From Dehalococcoidia bacterium (GTDB lineage: Bacteria > Chloroflexota > Dehalococcoidia > DSTF01 > JACRBR01): DNA of 64,000 nt. Of the stretch, positions 18,507-28,054 are shown piece after piece; the first letter of the stretch is position 1; every line of letters begins with the position of its first letter. The stretch lies in contig JAJTXQ010000036.1 of the NCBI GenBank assembly GCA_021462855.1, positions 1 to 64,000 of the forward strand, given 5' to 3'. The notes beneath the pieces were generated by a model, which saw only the letters and a list, made by a program, of their open reading frames with translations, did not search any database and was not told where the DNA came from. The translations under genes and the position numbers were made by a program.

Positions 18507-19156
18507 CCGCTCCCCCCGAAGTACACCTCGAGCGCCCGCCGCACCTTCGCGCGCGCGCGATGCAGCAGCACCCGTTGATTCGTGTCGGTGATCTCGAGCG
18601 CGTTACAGACCTCGTCCGCACGCATGCCGACGATATCGCGCAGGGTGATGACCTGGCGTTGCGCCGCCGGCAGCTCCGCTACCGCCTGCCGGATGCACGC
18701 GCGCGTCTCCTTCGCGAGCGCCCGCTCCTCGGGCGTCTGCGGCCACAGCGCGGGCGCGCTGCTCCAATGGAACGCCGACGGCTCGCCGGCCGGCCGGAAC
18801 CGCGCCGGGTCAACCGTGGGCCCGTGCTCGTCCGCGCCGTCGAGCGAGGAGAACGCGATGCTGCGTCGCTCCTTCCGCGCACGCGCTCGCGCGCAGTTGA
18901 GCAGGATGCGGAACAGCCAGGTCTTGAGTGATGCGCGTCCCTCGAACCGCGCGAGACTGCCGAGCAGGCCGACCCACGCCTCCTGCACGACTTCCTCGGC
19001 GACCGCGCGGTCGCGCACCCACGTCGCCGCGACGCGCAGCATCGACGCGCCGTGCATGTCGACGAGCGCCGTGAACGCGGCCTCGTCGCCATCACGCAGC
19101 GCCGCGACGACGCGCAGGTCATCGCCCGATGCGCCGCCGTCGCGCTCGTCGCTCAT
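18503..19156 (-). CDS. ECF RNA polymerase sigma factor
   Basis: LVDMHGASMLRVAATWVRDRAVAEEVVQEAWVGLLGSLARFEGRASLKTWLFRILLNCARARARKERR; sigma-70 region 4; 4-bp overlap with anti-sigma gene. Confidence 0.93.
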   Translation of the reverse strand: MSDERDGGASGDDLRVVAALRDGDEAAFTALVDMHGASMLRVAATWVRDRAVAEEVVQEAWVGLLGSLARFEGRASLKTWLFRILLNCARARARKERRSIAFSSLDGADEHGPTVDPARFRPAGEPSAFHWSSAPALWPQTPEERALAKETRACIRQAVAELPAAQRQVITLRDIVGMRADEVCNALEITDTNQRVLLHRARAKVRRALEVYFGGSG

Positions 19157-19316
19157 GGCGCCAGGCCAGCTTCCGGCATGGCGCAGGCGCCCGGGGCGCC
19201 CGCCGCACCGTACATCTGTTGCGCTCCTCCCCCGAGGGGGTGAGCATACATCCGCCGGGCGCGCACGTCACCCGGCGACCCTTGCATCCGCACCACGCCT
19301 GTAGCACGATGCCCCA

Positions 19317-20873
19317 ATGCAGACCGCGACCGCACCGGCGCCGACGGCCAGCGCCCCAGCGCCAGCGATGCCGCGCCGCGTCATCGTCGTCCTGCTCGAC
19401 AGCCTGAACCGCCACATGCTCGGCGCCTACGGCGGCCGCGAGTTCGCCACGCCGCACCTCGACGCGTTCGCGCGCCGCGCGGTGAAGTTCGAGAAGCACT
19501 ATGCCGGTTCGCTGCCGTGCATCCCCGCGCGGCACGACCTGCTGTGCGGCGCCCTCGACTTCCTGTGGAAGCCCTGGGGGTCGATCGAGCTCTGGGAGCA
19601 CGCGCTGACGACATACCTGCGCCGCCAGTCCATCGTGACGATGCTCATTTCGGATCACCCGCACCTGTTCGCGTCGGGCGGCGAGAACTACCACACGGAC
19701 TTCTACGCGTGGGAGTACGAACGCGGGCACGAGAACGACCCGTGGAAGACGCGCCCCGACCCGAGCTGGATCGGCGCCCCGACGTCGTTCCGCGCGTACG
19801 CCGACTGGGGCTACGACCGCTCGCGCGGCTACTTCCGCGGCGAGGAGGACTTCCCCGGCCCGCGCACGATGGCCGCCGCCGCGCGCTGGATCGACGACCA
19901 CGCCGCGCACCACGACCGCTTCCTGCTGTTCGTCGACGAGTTCGACCCGCACGAGCCGTTCGACACGCCCGAGCCCTACGCATCGATGTACGACGAGACG
20001 TGGGAGGGGGCGCACCTCATCTGGCCGCCATACGCCGTCGCCGCGCTGAAGCGCGGCGTGCTCACCGAGCGGCAGGGGCGCCAGGTGCGCGCGTCCTACG
20101 GCGGCAAACTGACGATGATCGACCGCTGGTTCGGCAACGTGATCGCAGCCATCGACCGGCAGGCGCTGTGGGACGACACGGCGGTCATCGTGTGCACGGA
20201 TCACGGCCACTATCTCGGCGAGAAGGACACGTGGGGCAAACCACCGTCGCCCGTCTACGAGCCGCTCGGCCACATCCCGCTGATGATCGCGTGGCCGGGC
20301 GTCGCGCCGGGGACGTCGGCCGCGCTGACGACCAACGTCGACATCTTCGCGACGCTCGCCGATATCTTCAGCATCACGCCGGAGCATCGCACGCACGGCC
20401 GCTCGCTCGTGCCGGTCGTCACGGGCGCGCAGCCCGGCGTCCGCGACTACGCGTTGTCCGGCATCTGGGGCCGCGAGGTGCACCTGATCGATGACACGCA
20501 CAAGTATGTGCGCGCCCCCGAAGGGCCGAACGCGCCGCTCTCGATGTGGTCGAACCGCTGGTCGTCGCTGGCGCTACACCACGCCGTGCCGGGCTACCGT
20601 TTCCCCGTGCCCGACGACCGCGCGACGCTCGACCGCATGCCCGGATCACGCATCCCCGTCATCCGCCAGCCCTTCCGGGAGGGGGACCTGCTGCCGTACT
20701 GGGCGGCCGGCCGCTTCACCGGCAACTACCTGTTCAACCTGCGCAACGACCCCGGCGAGGACGAGAACCTCGCATCATCGCGCGCCGAACGCGACGTCGC
20801 CGACAAGATGCGTACGGCGATGCAGGAGGTCGATGCGCCCGGCGACCAGTTCGAGCGCCTGGGGCTGGCGTAG
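19317..20873 (+). CDS. Sulfatase (Cys-type)
   Basis: RVIVVLLDSLNRHMLGAYGG; SLPCIPARHDLLCG (CxPxR); VCTDHGHYLGEKDTWGKP; start may be 19368. Confidence 0.9.
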   Translation: MQTATAPAPTASAPAPAMPRRVIVVLLDSLNRHMLGAYGGREFATPHLDAFARRAVKFEKHYAGSLPCIPARHDLLCGALDFLWKPWGSIELWEHALTTYLRRQSIVTMLISDHPHLFASGGENYHTDFYAWEYERGHENDPWKTRPDPSWIGAPTSFRAYADWGYDRSRGYFRGEEDFPGPRTMAAAARWIDDHAAHHDRFLLFVDEFDPHEPFDTPEPYASMYDETWEGAHLIWPPYAVAALKRGVLTERQGRQVRASYGGKLTMIDRWFGNVIAAIDRQALWDDTAVIVCTDHGHYLGEKDTWGKPPSPVYEPLGHIPLMIAWPGVAPGTSAALTTNVDIFATLADIFSITPEHRTHGRSLVPVVTGAQPGVRDYALSGIWGREVHLIDDTHKYVRAPEGPNAPLSMWSNRWSSLALHHAVPGYRFPVPDDRATLDRMPGSRIPVIRQPFREGDLLPYWAAGRFTGNYLFNLRNDPGEDENLASSRAERDVADKMRTAMQEVDAPGDQFERLGLA

Positions 20874-22067
20874 CTAGATCGCCCCGCGCTCGCGCAGGGC
20901 GTTGATGTCCTCCCACGTGTAGCCGAGGTCGAGGAGGATCTCCTCGGTGTGCTGGCCGAGCTCGGGCGCGGCGGCGGCGGCGCGCGCCGGCGTCCCGGAG
21001 AACTTCCACGGGAATCCGACGACCTGCGTCGGGCCGCGCAGCGGGTGGTCGACCGTGAGCAGGTACTCGTTTTCCAGCGCCTGCGGGTCCGCGAGCAGCT
21101 GCTCATAATCCTGCGCCGGCGCACAGATCATGTCATGCGCTTCGAGCACCGCGATCCATTCGGCCGTCGTCTTCGCGGTGAACTTGTCGTCGAGCAGTTC
21201 GTACAACGCGTCGATGTTCTTGATCCGCAGCAGCGCGCCGGCGAACCGCTCGTCGTACTCGAGCTCCGGCATGCCGACGGCGACGCACAGGTCGTGCCAG
21301 CGGTCATCGCCGACACCGCCGATTACCGCCCAGCCGTCCGCCGTACGGAATGTGCGCCAGATCGTCGGCAGGTACGCGTGGCCGCGGCCGGAGCGCCGCC
21401 GCACGCGGCCCATGATGTACGTCTGCAACTCCCACGCCTGCGATGCGATCGCCGACCCGAACAACGACGTGTCGATGCGCTGCCCGACGCCCGTCGTCGC
21501 GCGCGCGTACAGCGCCGAGATCACGGCGATCGCCAGGGTCATCGCGCCGATGTAGTCGGCGATCGCGACGCCGACCGGCAGCGGCCCGCCGTCGGTCTCG
21601 CCGGTCATCGACATCAGGCCGCTGCGCGCCTGCGCGGCGATGTCGAACGCCGGGTGCTCGGCCTTCGGCCCCTTTGGCCCCCAGCCGGACGCATGCGCAT
21701 AGATGAGGCGTTCGTTCAGCGGGCGCACGTCGTCGTACCCAAGCCCGAGCTTCTCCATGATGCCCGGGCGGAAGTTGTGCGTCATGACGTCGACGCCCGG
21801 CACGAGCTTGCGCGCGATCTCGACACCCTCATCGGTCTTGAGGTTGAGCGTGATGCTGCGCTTCCCGCGGCTGTGCGCCAGGTGGTACGCGCTCACGCGT
21901 TTGTCGCCCTCGCCGGTAAGGCCGAGCACGCGCCCCAGGTCGCCGAACATCGGCGCCTCGACCTTGATGACGTCGGCGCCCATATCGGCCATGACGAGCG
22001 TGGCCTGCGGCCCTTGCTGGAACACCGTGAAGTCGAGGACGCGGACGTTGGCAAGCGGACCGGGCAT
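20874..22067 (-). CDS. CaiB/BaiF family (type III) CoA-transferase
   Basis: MPGPLANVRVLDFTVFQQGPQATLVMADMGADVIKVE; LNLKTDEGVEIARKLVPGVDV. Confidence 0.93.
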   Translation of the reverse strand: MPGPLANVRVLDFTVFQQGPQATLVMADMGADVIKVEAPMFGDLGRVLGLTGEGDKRVSAYHLAHSRGKRSITLNLKTDEGVEIARKLVPGVDVMTHNFRPGIMEKLGLGYDDVRPLNERLIYAHASGWGPKGPKAEHPAFDIAAQARSGLMSMTGETDGGPLPVGVAIADYIGAMTLAIAVISALYARATTGVGQRIDTSLFGSAIASQAWELQTYIMGRVRRRSGRGHAYLPTIWRTFRTADGWAVIGGVGDDRWHDLCVAVGMPELEYDERFAGALLRIKNIDALYELLDDKFTAKTTAEWIAVLEAHDMICAPAQDYEQLLADPQALENEYLLTVDHPLRGPTQVVGFPWKFSGTPARAAAAAPELGQHTEEILLDLGYTWEDINALRERGAI

Positions 22068-22192
22068 GGCGCGCACTCCTGCTGCTCAGGTTGACGCGCC
22101 CAGCCTACGACAGCGTTCGCGCGCGTTCCAGTGCTTGCCCGCCTGGGGGCTCGCTGTTATAACGGCCTCGAAGCCAGCGAAGGAGTGATCCC

Positions 22193-22402
22193 ATGGGCGC
22201 CGAACGCTCGCACACCTACGGCATGATCATCTGCGCCATCAGCGTGGTGACGGGATTCTTCTTCCTGATCGGCGTCATGCGCCGGTCTTACATGGCGCTG
22301 GCGCTGCCGGTCACCGCCGGCTTCCTCGGCGCGCTGTACATCGCCTTCTGGATCGGGCGCGCCCTCGTCACGACCCCGATCGAGCCGCCCGCCGACGACT
22401 GA
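22193..22402 (+). CDS. Small membrane protein (two TM segments)
   Basis: 69 aa with two hydrophobic segments. Confidence 0.6.
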   Translation: MGAERSHTYGMIICAISVVTGFFFLIGVMRRSYMALALPVTAGFLGALYIAFWIGRALVTTPIEPPADD

Positions 22403-22408
22403 CCGCCG

Positions 22409-23689
22409 CTAACGCCGCCGCGCCGACAGCACCTCCGCATACAACGACGACGTATGCTGCGCGCACGCCCGCCACGAGAACTGCTCCTCGACCCGGCGCG
22501 CGCCCGCCGCACCCATCGATGTCCTCAGGCCCGCATCGCCCAGCAGCCGTTCGATCGCGCCGGCCAGTGCTCCCGCGTCGCCCGGCGGCACGAGCACGCC
22601 CGTCTCGCCATCGGCGATGACCTCCGGAAACGCGCCCGCAGTCGTCGCGACGACGGGCGTGCCGCAGGCCTGCGCCTCGGCGGCCGGCAGGCCGAAGCCC
22701 TCGTACAGTGACGGCGACACGACGACCTGCGCCTCGTTGTAGGCGCGCGCGAGCTCCTCGTCGCTGAGCCGCGGCAGGCCGCGCGCCGCCCGCTCCTGGT
22801 TCACGAACGTCACACGGTCGCCCAGCCCGAGCTCCGCGACCATGCGGGGCGCCGTCTCGGCGCCGGGGCGGTCGACGAACGACAGGTGGAACGCCACGCC
22901 GCGGTCGCGCAGGATCGCCGCCGCTTCGATGAGGTAGCGCGCGCCCTTGTTCCGGTCGTCGCTGTTGCCGACGTACAGCAGCCCGTCGGGCCGGCGGCCC
23001 GCCTCCAGCGGGCGGAACACGCGCGTGTCGACGCCGTCGTGGATCGCCGTGATCTGCTCATCGCGCAGCGCGAACGCGCGCTGCACGGACTGGCGCGAGT
23101 TCTCGGAGCCCGTGATGATCCGGTCCATCCGTCGCGCGACCACCTCCTGCATGAAGAACGGATAGAACATCACCTTGCGGATCTTCATCCGCGTGCCGCG
23201 CGCCTGCTGCACCTGGTTCATCCGGTCGATCGACAGCGGATGGTGGATGTTTGCCACCATCGGCATGCCGGAGGCGTGGATCATCCACGAGCCATAGCCC
23301 AGCACCTGCACGTCGTGGACGATGTCGAAGCGATGCCGCGCCTGGAGCGCGCGCCAGCGCATGTAGGCGCGCCACGAGAAGGCCGACATCACCGAGAACT
23401 GCCCGAGCCGGCTCGATGCCAGTTCGTACGCGTTCAGGGGGTGAAAGAAGCTGCGCGCCGGGCGGCCGTAGAAGAACATCCGGTTCGTCTCGAGCAGGCG
23501 ATACACGCTGTACGAGGGCACGCGATGCACCGTCACCGAGCTGTCGGTCTCGGGCCACGGCGGCCCGACGACGAGGTGCACATCGTGCCCGAGGCGCGCC
23601 AGTTCGCGCGTCACCTGCGCCGTGTACACGCCCTGCCCGCCCGAGAACATGTTGCCCTGGTGCAGCAGGAACAGGACTCTCACAGCCAC
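22409..23689 (-). CDS. Glycosyltransferase family 4 protein
   Basis: GNMFSGGQGVYTAQVTRELARLGHDVHLV; VVSPSLYEGFGLPAAEAQACGTPVVAT. Confidence 0.93.
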   Translation of the reverse strand: MAVRVLFLLHQGNMFSGGQGVYTAQVTRELARLGHDVHLVVGPPWPETDSSVTVHRVPSYSVYRLLETNRMFFYGRPARSFFHPLNAYELASSRLGQFSVMSAFSWRAYMRWRALQARHRFDIVHDVQVLGYGSWMIHASGMPMVANIHHPLSIDRMNQVQQARGTRMKIRKVMFYPFFMQEVVARRMDRIITGSENSRQSVQRAFALRDEQITAIHDGVDTRVFRPLEAGRRPDGLLYVGNSDDRNKGARYLIEAAAILRDRGVAFHLSFVDRPGAETAPRMVAELGLGDRVTFVNQERAARGLPRLSDEELARAYNEAQVVVSPSLYEGFGLPAAEAQACGTPVVATTAGAFPEVIADGETGVLVPPGDAGALAGAIERLLGDAGLRTSMGAAGARRVEEQFSWRACAQHTSSLYAEVLSARRR

Positions 23690-23796
23690 CTCATCCGCGA
23701 TCCATAACGTGCGCGCGCTCGCTTCGCGCTGGTCCGGGCGCGTGCCGGGCCCAGCATCCCGGATTCAACGGCGAGTATCCAGTGGGGGTAGTTCCG

Positions 23797-23826
23797 TTGC
23801 ACCCCCGCCTGAGCCGCTGATAAAAT
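23797..23826 (+). promoter_or_regulatory. Candidate sigma-70 promoter of the pur cluster
   Basis: TTGCAC - 18 nt - TAAAAT, ~88 nt upstream of purF start. Confidence 0.5.
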
Positions 23827-23913
23827 GACGCTCCAGAGGGACCACCGCACGCGGGGCCGCCTGTGGGGCGCTGATCCTTCCCTGGAGCACTGTCCTACGG
23901 GCAGGAGGTATGT

Positions 23914-25374
23914 GTGCTCCCAACCTTGCGCGAGGCCTGCGGCGTCTTCGGGGTCTACGCCCCGGGCGAGGATGTCGCAAGGATCACCTTCTTCGGCCTC
24001 TATGCCCTGCAGCATCGGGGGCAGGAGAGCGCAGGGATCGCTACATCCAACTCACGCACCATCTACCTGAAGACGGGCATGGGCCTCGTCTCCCAGGTCT
24101 TCGACGAGGACGACCTCAGCTACCTCCCCGGCGCCTTCGCGATCGGCCACACGCGCTACTCGACGACCGGGTCCAGCCGGCTCGATAACGCGCAGCCGTT
24201 CCGCGTCAGCGGACCGAACGGCGAACTGGCGCTCGGACACAACGGCAACATCGTCAACGCCGCCGTCCTGCGCGAGGAGTTGCAGCGCGACGGCATCACG
24301 TTCACCACCAGCAGCGATTCCGAGGTCATCGCCCGCATGCTGGCGCACGCGCCCGGCGACTCGTGGAAGGATCGCTGGGGCCACGTGATGCGCCGCCTGA
24401 ACGGCGCCTACTCGCTCGCCGTCATCACGCCGGACGCGATGATGATGGCACGCGACCCCATGGGCAACCGGCCGCTGTGCCTCGGCCGGCTCGATGGCGG
24501 CTGGGTCGCCGCCTCGGAAAGCTGCGCGTTCGACCACCTTGGCGCCACGTTCATCCGCGAGATCGAGCCGGGCGAGGTCATCTACATCGACGCCGAGGGG
24601 CTCCAGAGCTTCAAGCCGGCCGAGGACCTCGAGCAGCGCAGCGCGTTCTGCGTGTTCGAGTACATCTACTTCGCGCGGCCGGACAGCCTGCTCGGCGGCA
24701 AGCTGGTGTACCCGATCCGCATGGCGCTCGGCCGCGAGCTGGCGAAAGAGGCGCCCGCCCCCACCGGCGACGTCGTGATCGGTGTGCCTGACTCCGCGAC
24801 GGCGGCCGCCATCGGCTACTCGCAGGCGTCTGGCATCCCGTTCGTCGAGGGGCTGGTGAAAAACCGGTATGTCGGGCGTACCTTCATCCAGCCCGACCAG
24901 CGCCTGCGCGAGGTCGGCGTGCACCTGAAGTTCAACCCGCTGCGCGACGTGCTGCAGGACCGCCGCGTGGTGCTCGTCGATGACAGCATCGTCCGCGGCA
25001 CAACGACGCCGCGCGTGATCCAGATGCTGCGCAAGGCCGGCGCGCGCGAAGTGCACATGCGCATCACCGCGCCGCCGATCACGCATCCCTGCTTCTACGG
25101 CATCGATATGGGCACGCGCTGGGAACTGATCGCCGCGCAGAAGTCCGTCCCGGAGATCCGCGAGCACATCGGCGCCGACTCGCTCGGCTACCTGAGCGCC
25201 GAAGGGCTCGAGCGCTCCGTGCAGACGGCGAAGGACCGGCTGTGCATGGCCTGCTTCTCCGGCGAGTACCCGCGTCCCGTCCCGCTGCAGATGGACAAGC
25301 TCGCCATGGAACCCGCCGACGGCGCGCTCGACCGCCACGAATCCGAGTACACACTCCCGCTGCGACGCCCGTAG
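23914..25374 (+). CDS. purF: Amidophosphoribosyltransferase
   Basis: LREACGVFGVYAPG; GLYALQHRGQESAGI; VVLVDDSIVRGTTTPRVIQMLRKAGA; GTG start with GGAGG. Confidence 0.95.
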   Translation: MLPTLREACGVFGVYAPGEDVARITFFGLYALQHRGQESAGIATSNSRTIYLKTGMGLVSQVFDEDDLSYLPGAFAIGHTRYSTTGSSRLDNAQPFRVSGPNGELALGHNGNIVNAAVLREELQRDGITFTTSSDSEVIARMLAHAPGDSWKDRWGHVMRRLNGAYSLAVITPDAMMMARDPMGNRPLCLGRLDGGWVAASESCAFDHLGATFIREIEPGEVIYIDAEGLQSFKPAEDLEQRSAFCVFEYIYFARPDSLLGGKLVYPIRMALGRELAKEAPAPTGDVVIGVPDSATAAAIGYSQASGIPFVEGLVKNRYVGRTFIQPDQRLREVGVHLKFNPLRDVLQDRRVVLVDDSIVRGTTTPRVIQMLRKAGAREVHMRITAPPITHPCFYGIDMGTRWELIAAQKSVPEIREHIGADSLGYLSAEGLERSVQTAKDRLCMACFSGEYPRPVPLQMDKLAMEPADGALDRHESEYTLPLRRP

Positions 25375-26448
25375 GTGAGCATGACAACAACCCGTCCCGG
25401 CAACAGCCCCGTCCCGTCGGGAGACGCGTACGCGCGCGCAGGCGTCAACCTCGCCGCGCGCAACGACCTCGTCGAACGCATCAAGGACGTCGCCCGCCGC
25501 GCCTCCCGCCCGGAAGTGATGAGCGGCGTCGGCCTGTTCGGCGCGCTCTTCCGCCTCGGCGAATACCGCGAGCCGGTGCTCGCATCGAGCACCGACGGCG
25601 TCGGCACCAAGCTGCGCATCGCCATCGCGATGGGCCGCTACGGCACCGTCGGCCAGGACCTCGTCAACCACTGCGTCAACGACATCCTGACGACGGGCGC
25701 GCACCCGCTGTTCTTCCTCGACTACATCGGCTCCTCGAGCCTCTCCGATGACCGCAAGATCGAGGTGATCGATGGCATGTCGCGCGCTTGCCAGGCGCAC
25801 GGCTGCGCGTTCATCGGCGGCGAGACGGCCGACATGCCCGATGTCTACGCACCCGGCGACTTCGACCTCGTTGGGTTCATCGTCGGCGTCGTCGAGCGGG
25901 CCGACGTGATCGACGGCTCGAAGATCCGCGAAGGCGACGTGCTGCTCGCGCTGCCTTCCAGCGGGCTGCACACGAACGGCTACTCACTCGTCCGGCGCGC
26001 CTTCGGCATCGGCGTTGGCGGCGATGCGGCAGCCGACCGCGCGGCGCTCGAAGCCACGTACGACGGCCTCGAGGGCACGCTCGGCGAGGCGTTGCTCGCC
26101 GTCCACACGTCGTACTACGACGCGCTGAAGCCGGTGCTGCCGCGCCTGCACGGCATCGCCCACATCACCGGCGGCGGCCTCATCGACAACGTCCCGCGCA
26201 TCCTCCCCGAAGGCCTCGCCGCGCGGTTCGACGCCGGCTCGTGGCGCGTGCCGCCGCTCTTCTCGCTGATCCAGGAGCGTGGCGGCATCAGCGACGCGGA
26301 GATGTACCACACGTTCAACATGGGCATCGGCATCGTGCTCGCCGTCGACCCGGCCGGGGCGGAGGCGATCGCCTCCCAGGTGCGCGATGCCCGTCCCGTC
26401 GGCCGCATCATCCGCCAGGGCGATGAGCGAAGGGTGATCGTCGAATAA
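25375..26448 (+). CDS. purM: Phosphoribosylformylglycinamidine cyclo-ligase
   Basis: YARAGVNLAARNDLVERIK; ASSTDGVGTKLRIA; CAFIGGETADMPDVY; start 25375 (GTG) or 25381 (ATG). Confidence 0.95.
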   Translation: MSMTTTRPGNSPVPSGDAYARAGVNLAARNDLVERIKDVARRASRPEVMSGVGLFGALFRLGEYREPVLASSTDGVGTKLRIAIAMGRYGTVGQDLVNHCVNDILTTGAHPLFFLDYIGSSSLSDDRKIEVIDGMSRACQAHGCAFIGGETADMPDVYAPGDFDLVGFIVGVVERADVIDGSKIREGDVLLALPSSGLHTNGYSLVRRAFGIGVGGDAAADRAALEATYDGLEGTLGEALLAVHTSYYDALKPVLPRLHGIAHITGGGLIDNVPRILPEGLAARFDAGSWRVPPLFSLIQERGGISDAEMYHTFNMGIGIVLAVDPAGAEAIASQVRDARPVGRIIRQGDERRVIVE

Positions 26449-26450
26449 CG

Positions 26451-28016
26451 ATGCCCCTTCGCGCCATCCTCGCACCGTACGACAAGACCGGACTCGTTGA
26501 CCTCGCCCGCGGCCTCGCCGGGCTCGGCGTCGAGATGTACGCCACCGGCAACACGTACCGCATCCTGCGCGAGCAGGACGTCGCCGTCCGGCCGGTCACC
26601 GACCTCACCGGCTTCCCGGAGATCCTCGACGGGCGCGTGAAGACGCTGCATCCCGGCGTGCACGCCGGCCTGCTCGCGCGGCGCGACAAGCCGGAGCACA
26701 TGGCCGAGCTCGAGCGCCAGGGGCTGCGGCCGATCGACATCTTCGTCGGCGGCCTGTACCCGTTCGAGGAGACGGTCGCCCGCCCGGATGTGACGTTCGA
26801 AGACGCGATCGAGAACATCGACATCGGCGGCCCGGCGATGCTGCGGGCCTCCGCGAAGAACTTCGCGAGCGTGCTGCCCGTCGTCGACCCCGCCGACTAC
26901 AACGACCTGCTCGATGCGCTGCGCTCGGACTCGGCGCCGTTCGAGTGGCGCCGTAAGCTCGCGCTGAAAGCGTTCCAGCACGTCGCGTCGTACGACACGA
27001 TGATCGCGACGTGGCTGCGCGGCCACGAGGACCCGTTCCCCGACCGCCTGTCGCTCGCCCTCGAGAAGCGCACCGACCTGCGCTACGGCGAGAACCCGCA
27101 CCAGCTCGCCGCGCTCTACCGCACCGGCAACCCGCTGTCGCATGCCGCCGAAGGCGTGGTCAACGCGCGGCAGCTGCACGGCAAGGCGATGTCATACGTC
27201 AACGTGCTCGACGCCGACGCCGCGTGGACGGCCGCCTGCGACTTCGACGAGCCAACGGTGGTGATCGTCAAGCACGCGACGCCCTGCGGCATCGCCAGTC
27301 GCGGCGACCTGGCGGAGGCGTTCCGGCTGGCGTTCGAGGGCGACCCGATCTCGGCGTTCGGCGGCATCATCGCCATCAACCGGCCCATCGACGAGGCGCT
27401 GGCCACGGCGATCCGCGGCACGAAACACCCCCCCAGCGGCCAGCGCCTGTTCGTCGAGATCGTCGTGGCGCCGGGCTACGGGCCGGGCGCGGTCGAATTG
27501 CTGGCCAAGTCGAAGGACCTGCGCATCCTCGAGGCGCCACCGGTCGACATGCGGCGGCGCAGCTTCGAATTCCACGGGATCGCGGGTGGAATCCTGATGC
27601 AGGAGTTCGACCGCCCGGCCGACGATCCACCGGAGACGCGAGTGCTGACGCGCCGCCAGCCCACCGAGGCGGAGTGGCGGGATCTGTCCTATGCGTGGCG
27701 CTGCGTCAAGCACGTGAAGTCGAACGCGGTAGTGATTGTGAAAGATCGCGCAATGGTCGGGATGGGCGCCGGGCAGCCGAACCGCGTGATGAGCGCGCGC
27801 ATCGCTGTCGGCCACGCCGGCGACCGCGCCCGCGGCGCCGTTTCGGCCTCCGACGCGCTGATCCCCTTCCCGGACACCGTCGAGGTATGCGCCGAAGCCG
27901 GCGTTTCGGCGATCATCCAGACCGGCGGCTCGATCCGCGATGAGGAATCCGTCGCCGTGTGCGATGCTAATGGCATGGCGATGGTAGCGACGGGCATCCG
28001 GCACTTCAGGCACTAG
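26451..28016 (+). CDS. purH: Bifunctional phosphoribosylaminoimidazolecarboxamide formyltransferase / IMP cyclohydrolase
   Basis: YDKTGLVDLARGLAGLGVEMYATGNT; DGRVKTLHPGVHAGLLARR; RYGENPHQLAALY; KHATPCGIA. Confidence 0.93.
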   Translation: MPLRAILAPYDKTGLVDLARGLAGLGVEMYATGNTYRILREQDVAVRPVTDLTGFPEILDGRVKTLHPGVHAGLLARRDKPEHMAELERQGLRPIDIFVGGLYPFEETVARPDVTFEDAIENIDIGGPAMLRASAKNFASVLPVVDPADYNDLLDALRSDSAPFEWRRKLALKAFQHVASYDTMIATWLRGHEDPFPDRLSLALEKRTDLRYGENPHQLAALYRTGNPLSHAAEGVVNARQLHGKAMSYVNVLDADAAWTAACDFDEPTVVIVKHATPCGIASRGDLAEAFRLAFEGDPISAFGGIIAINRPIDEALATAIRGTKHPPSGQRLFVEIVVAPGYGPGAVELLAKSKDLRILEAPPVDMRRRSFEFHGIAGGILMQEFDRPADDPPETRVLTRRQPTEAEWRDLSYAWRCVKHVKSNAVVIVKDRAMVGMGAGQPNRVMSARIAVGHAGDRARGAVSASDALIPFPDTVEVCAEAGVSAIIQTGGSIRDEESVAVCDANGMAMVATGIRHFRH

Positions 28017-28054
28017 AGGAGAAGGCGGCGCCGGACAGGCGCGGCGAGGGGCAA

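Noticed and set aside
17251-18621. 456-aa minus-strand ORF over the cyclase-family gene
   Set aside because: Shadow ORF; cyclase HTGTHVDAP motif is clear on the plus strand.
24052-25971. 639-aa minus-strand ORF opposite purF/purM
   Set aside because: Shadow ORF of conserved purine genes.
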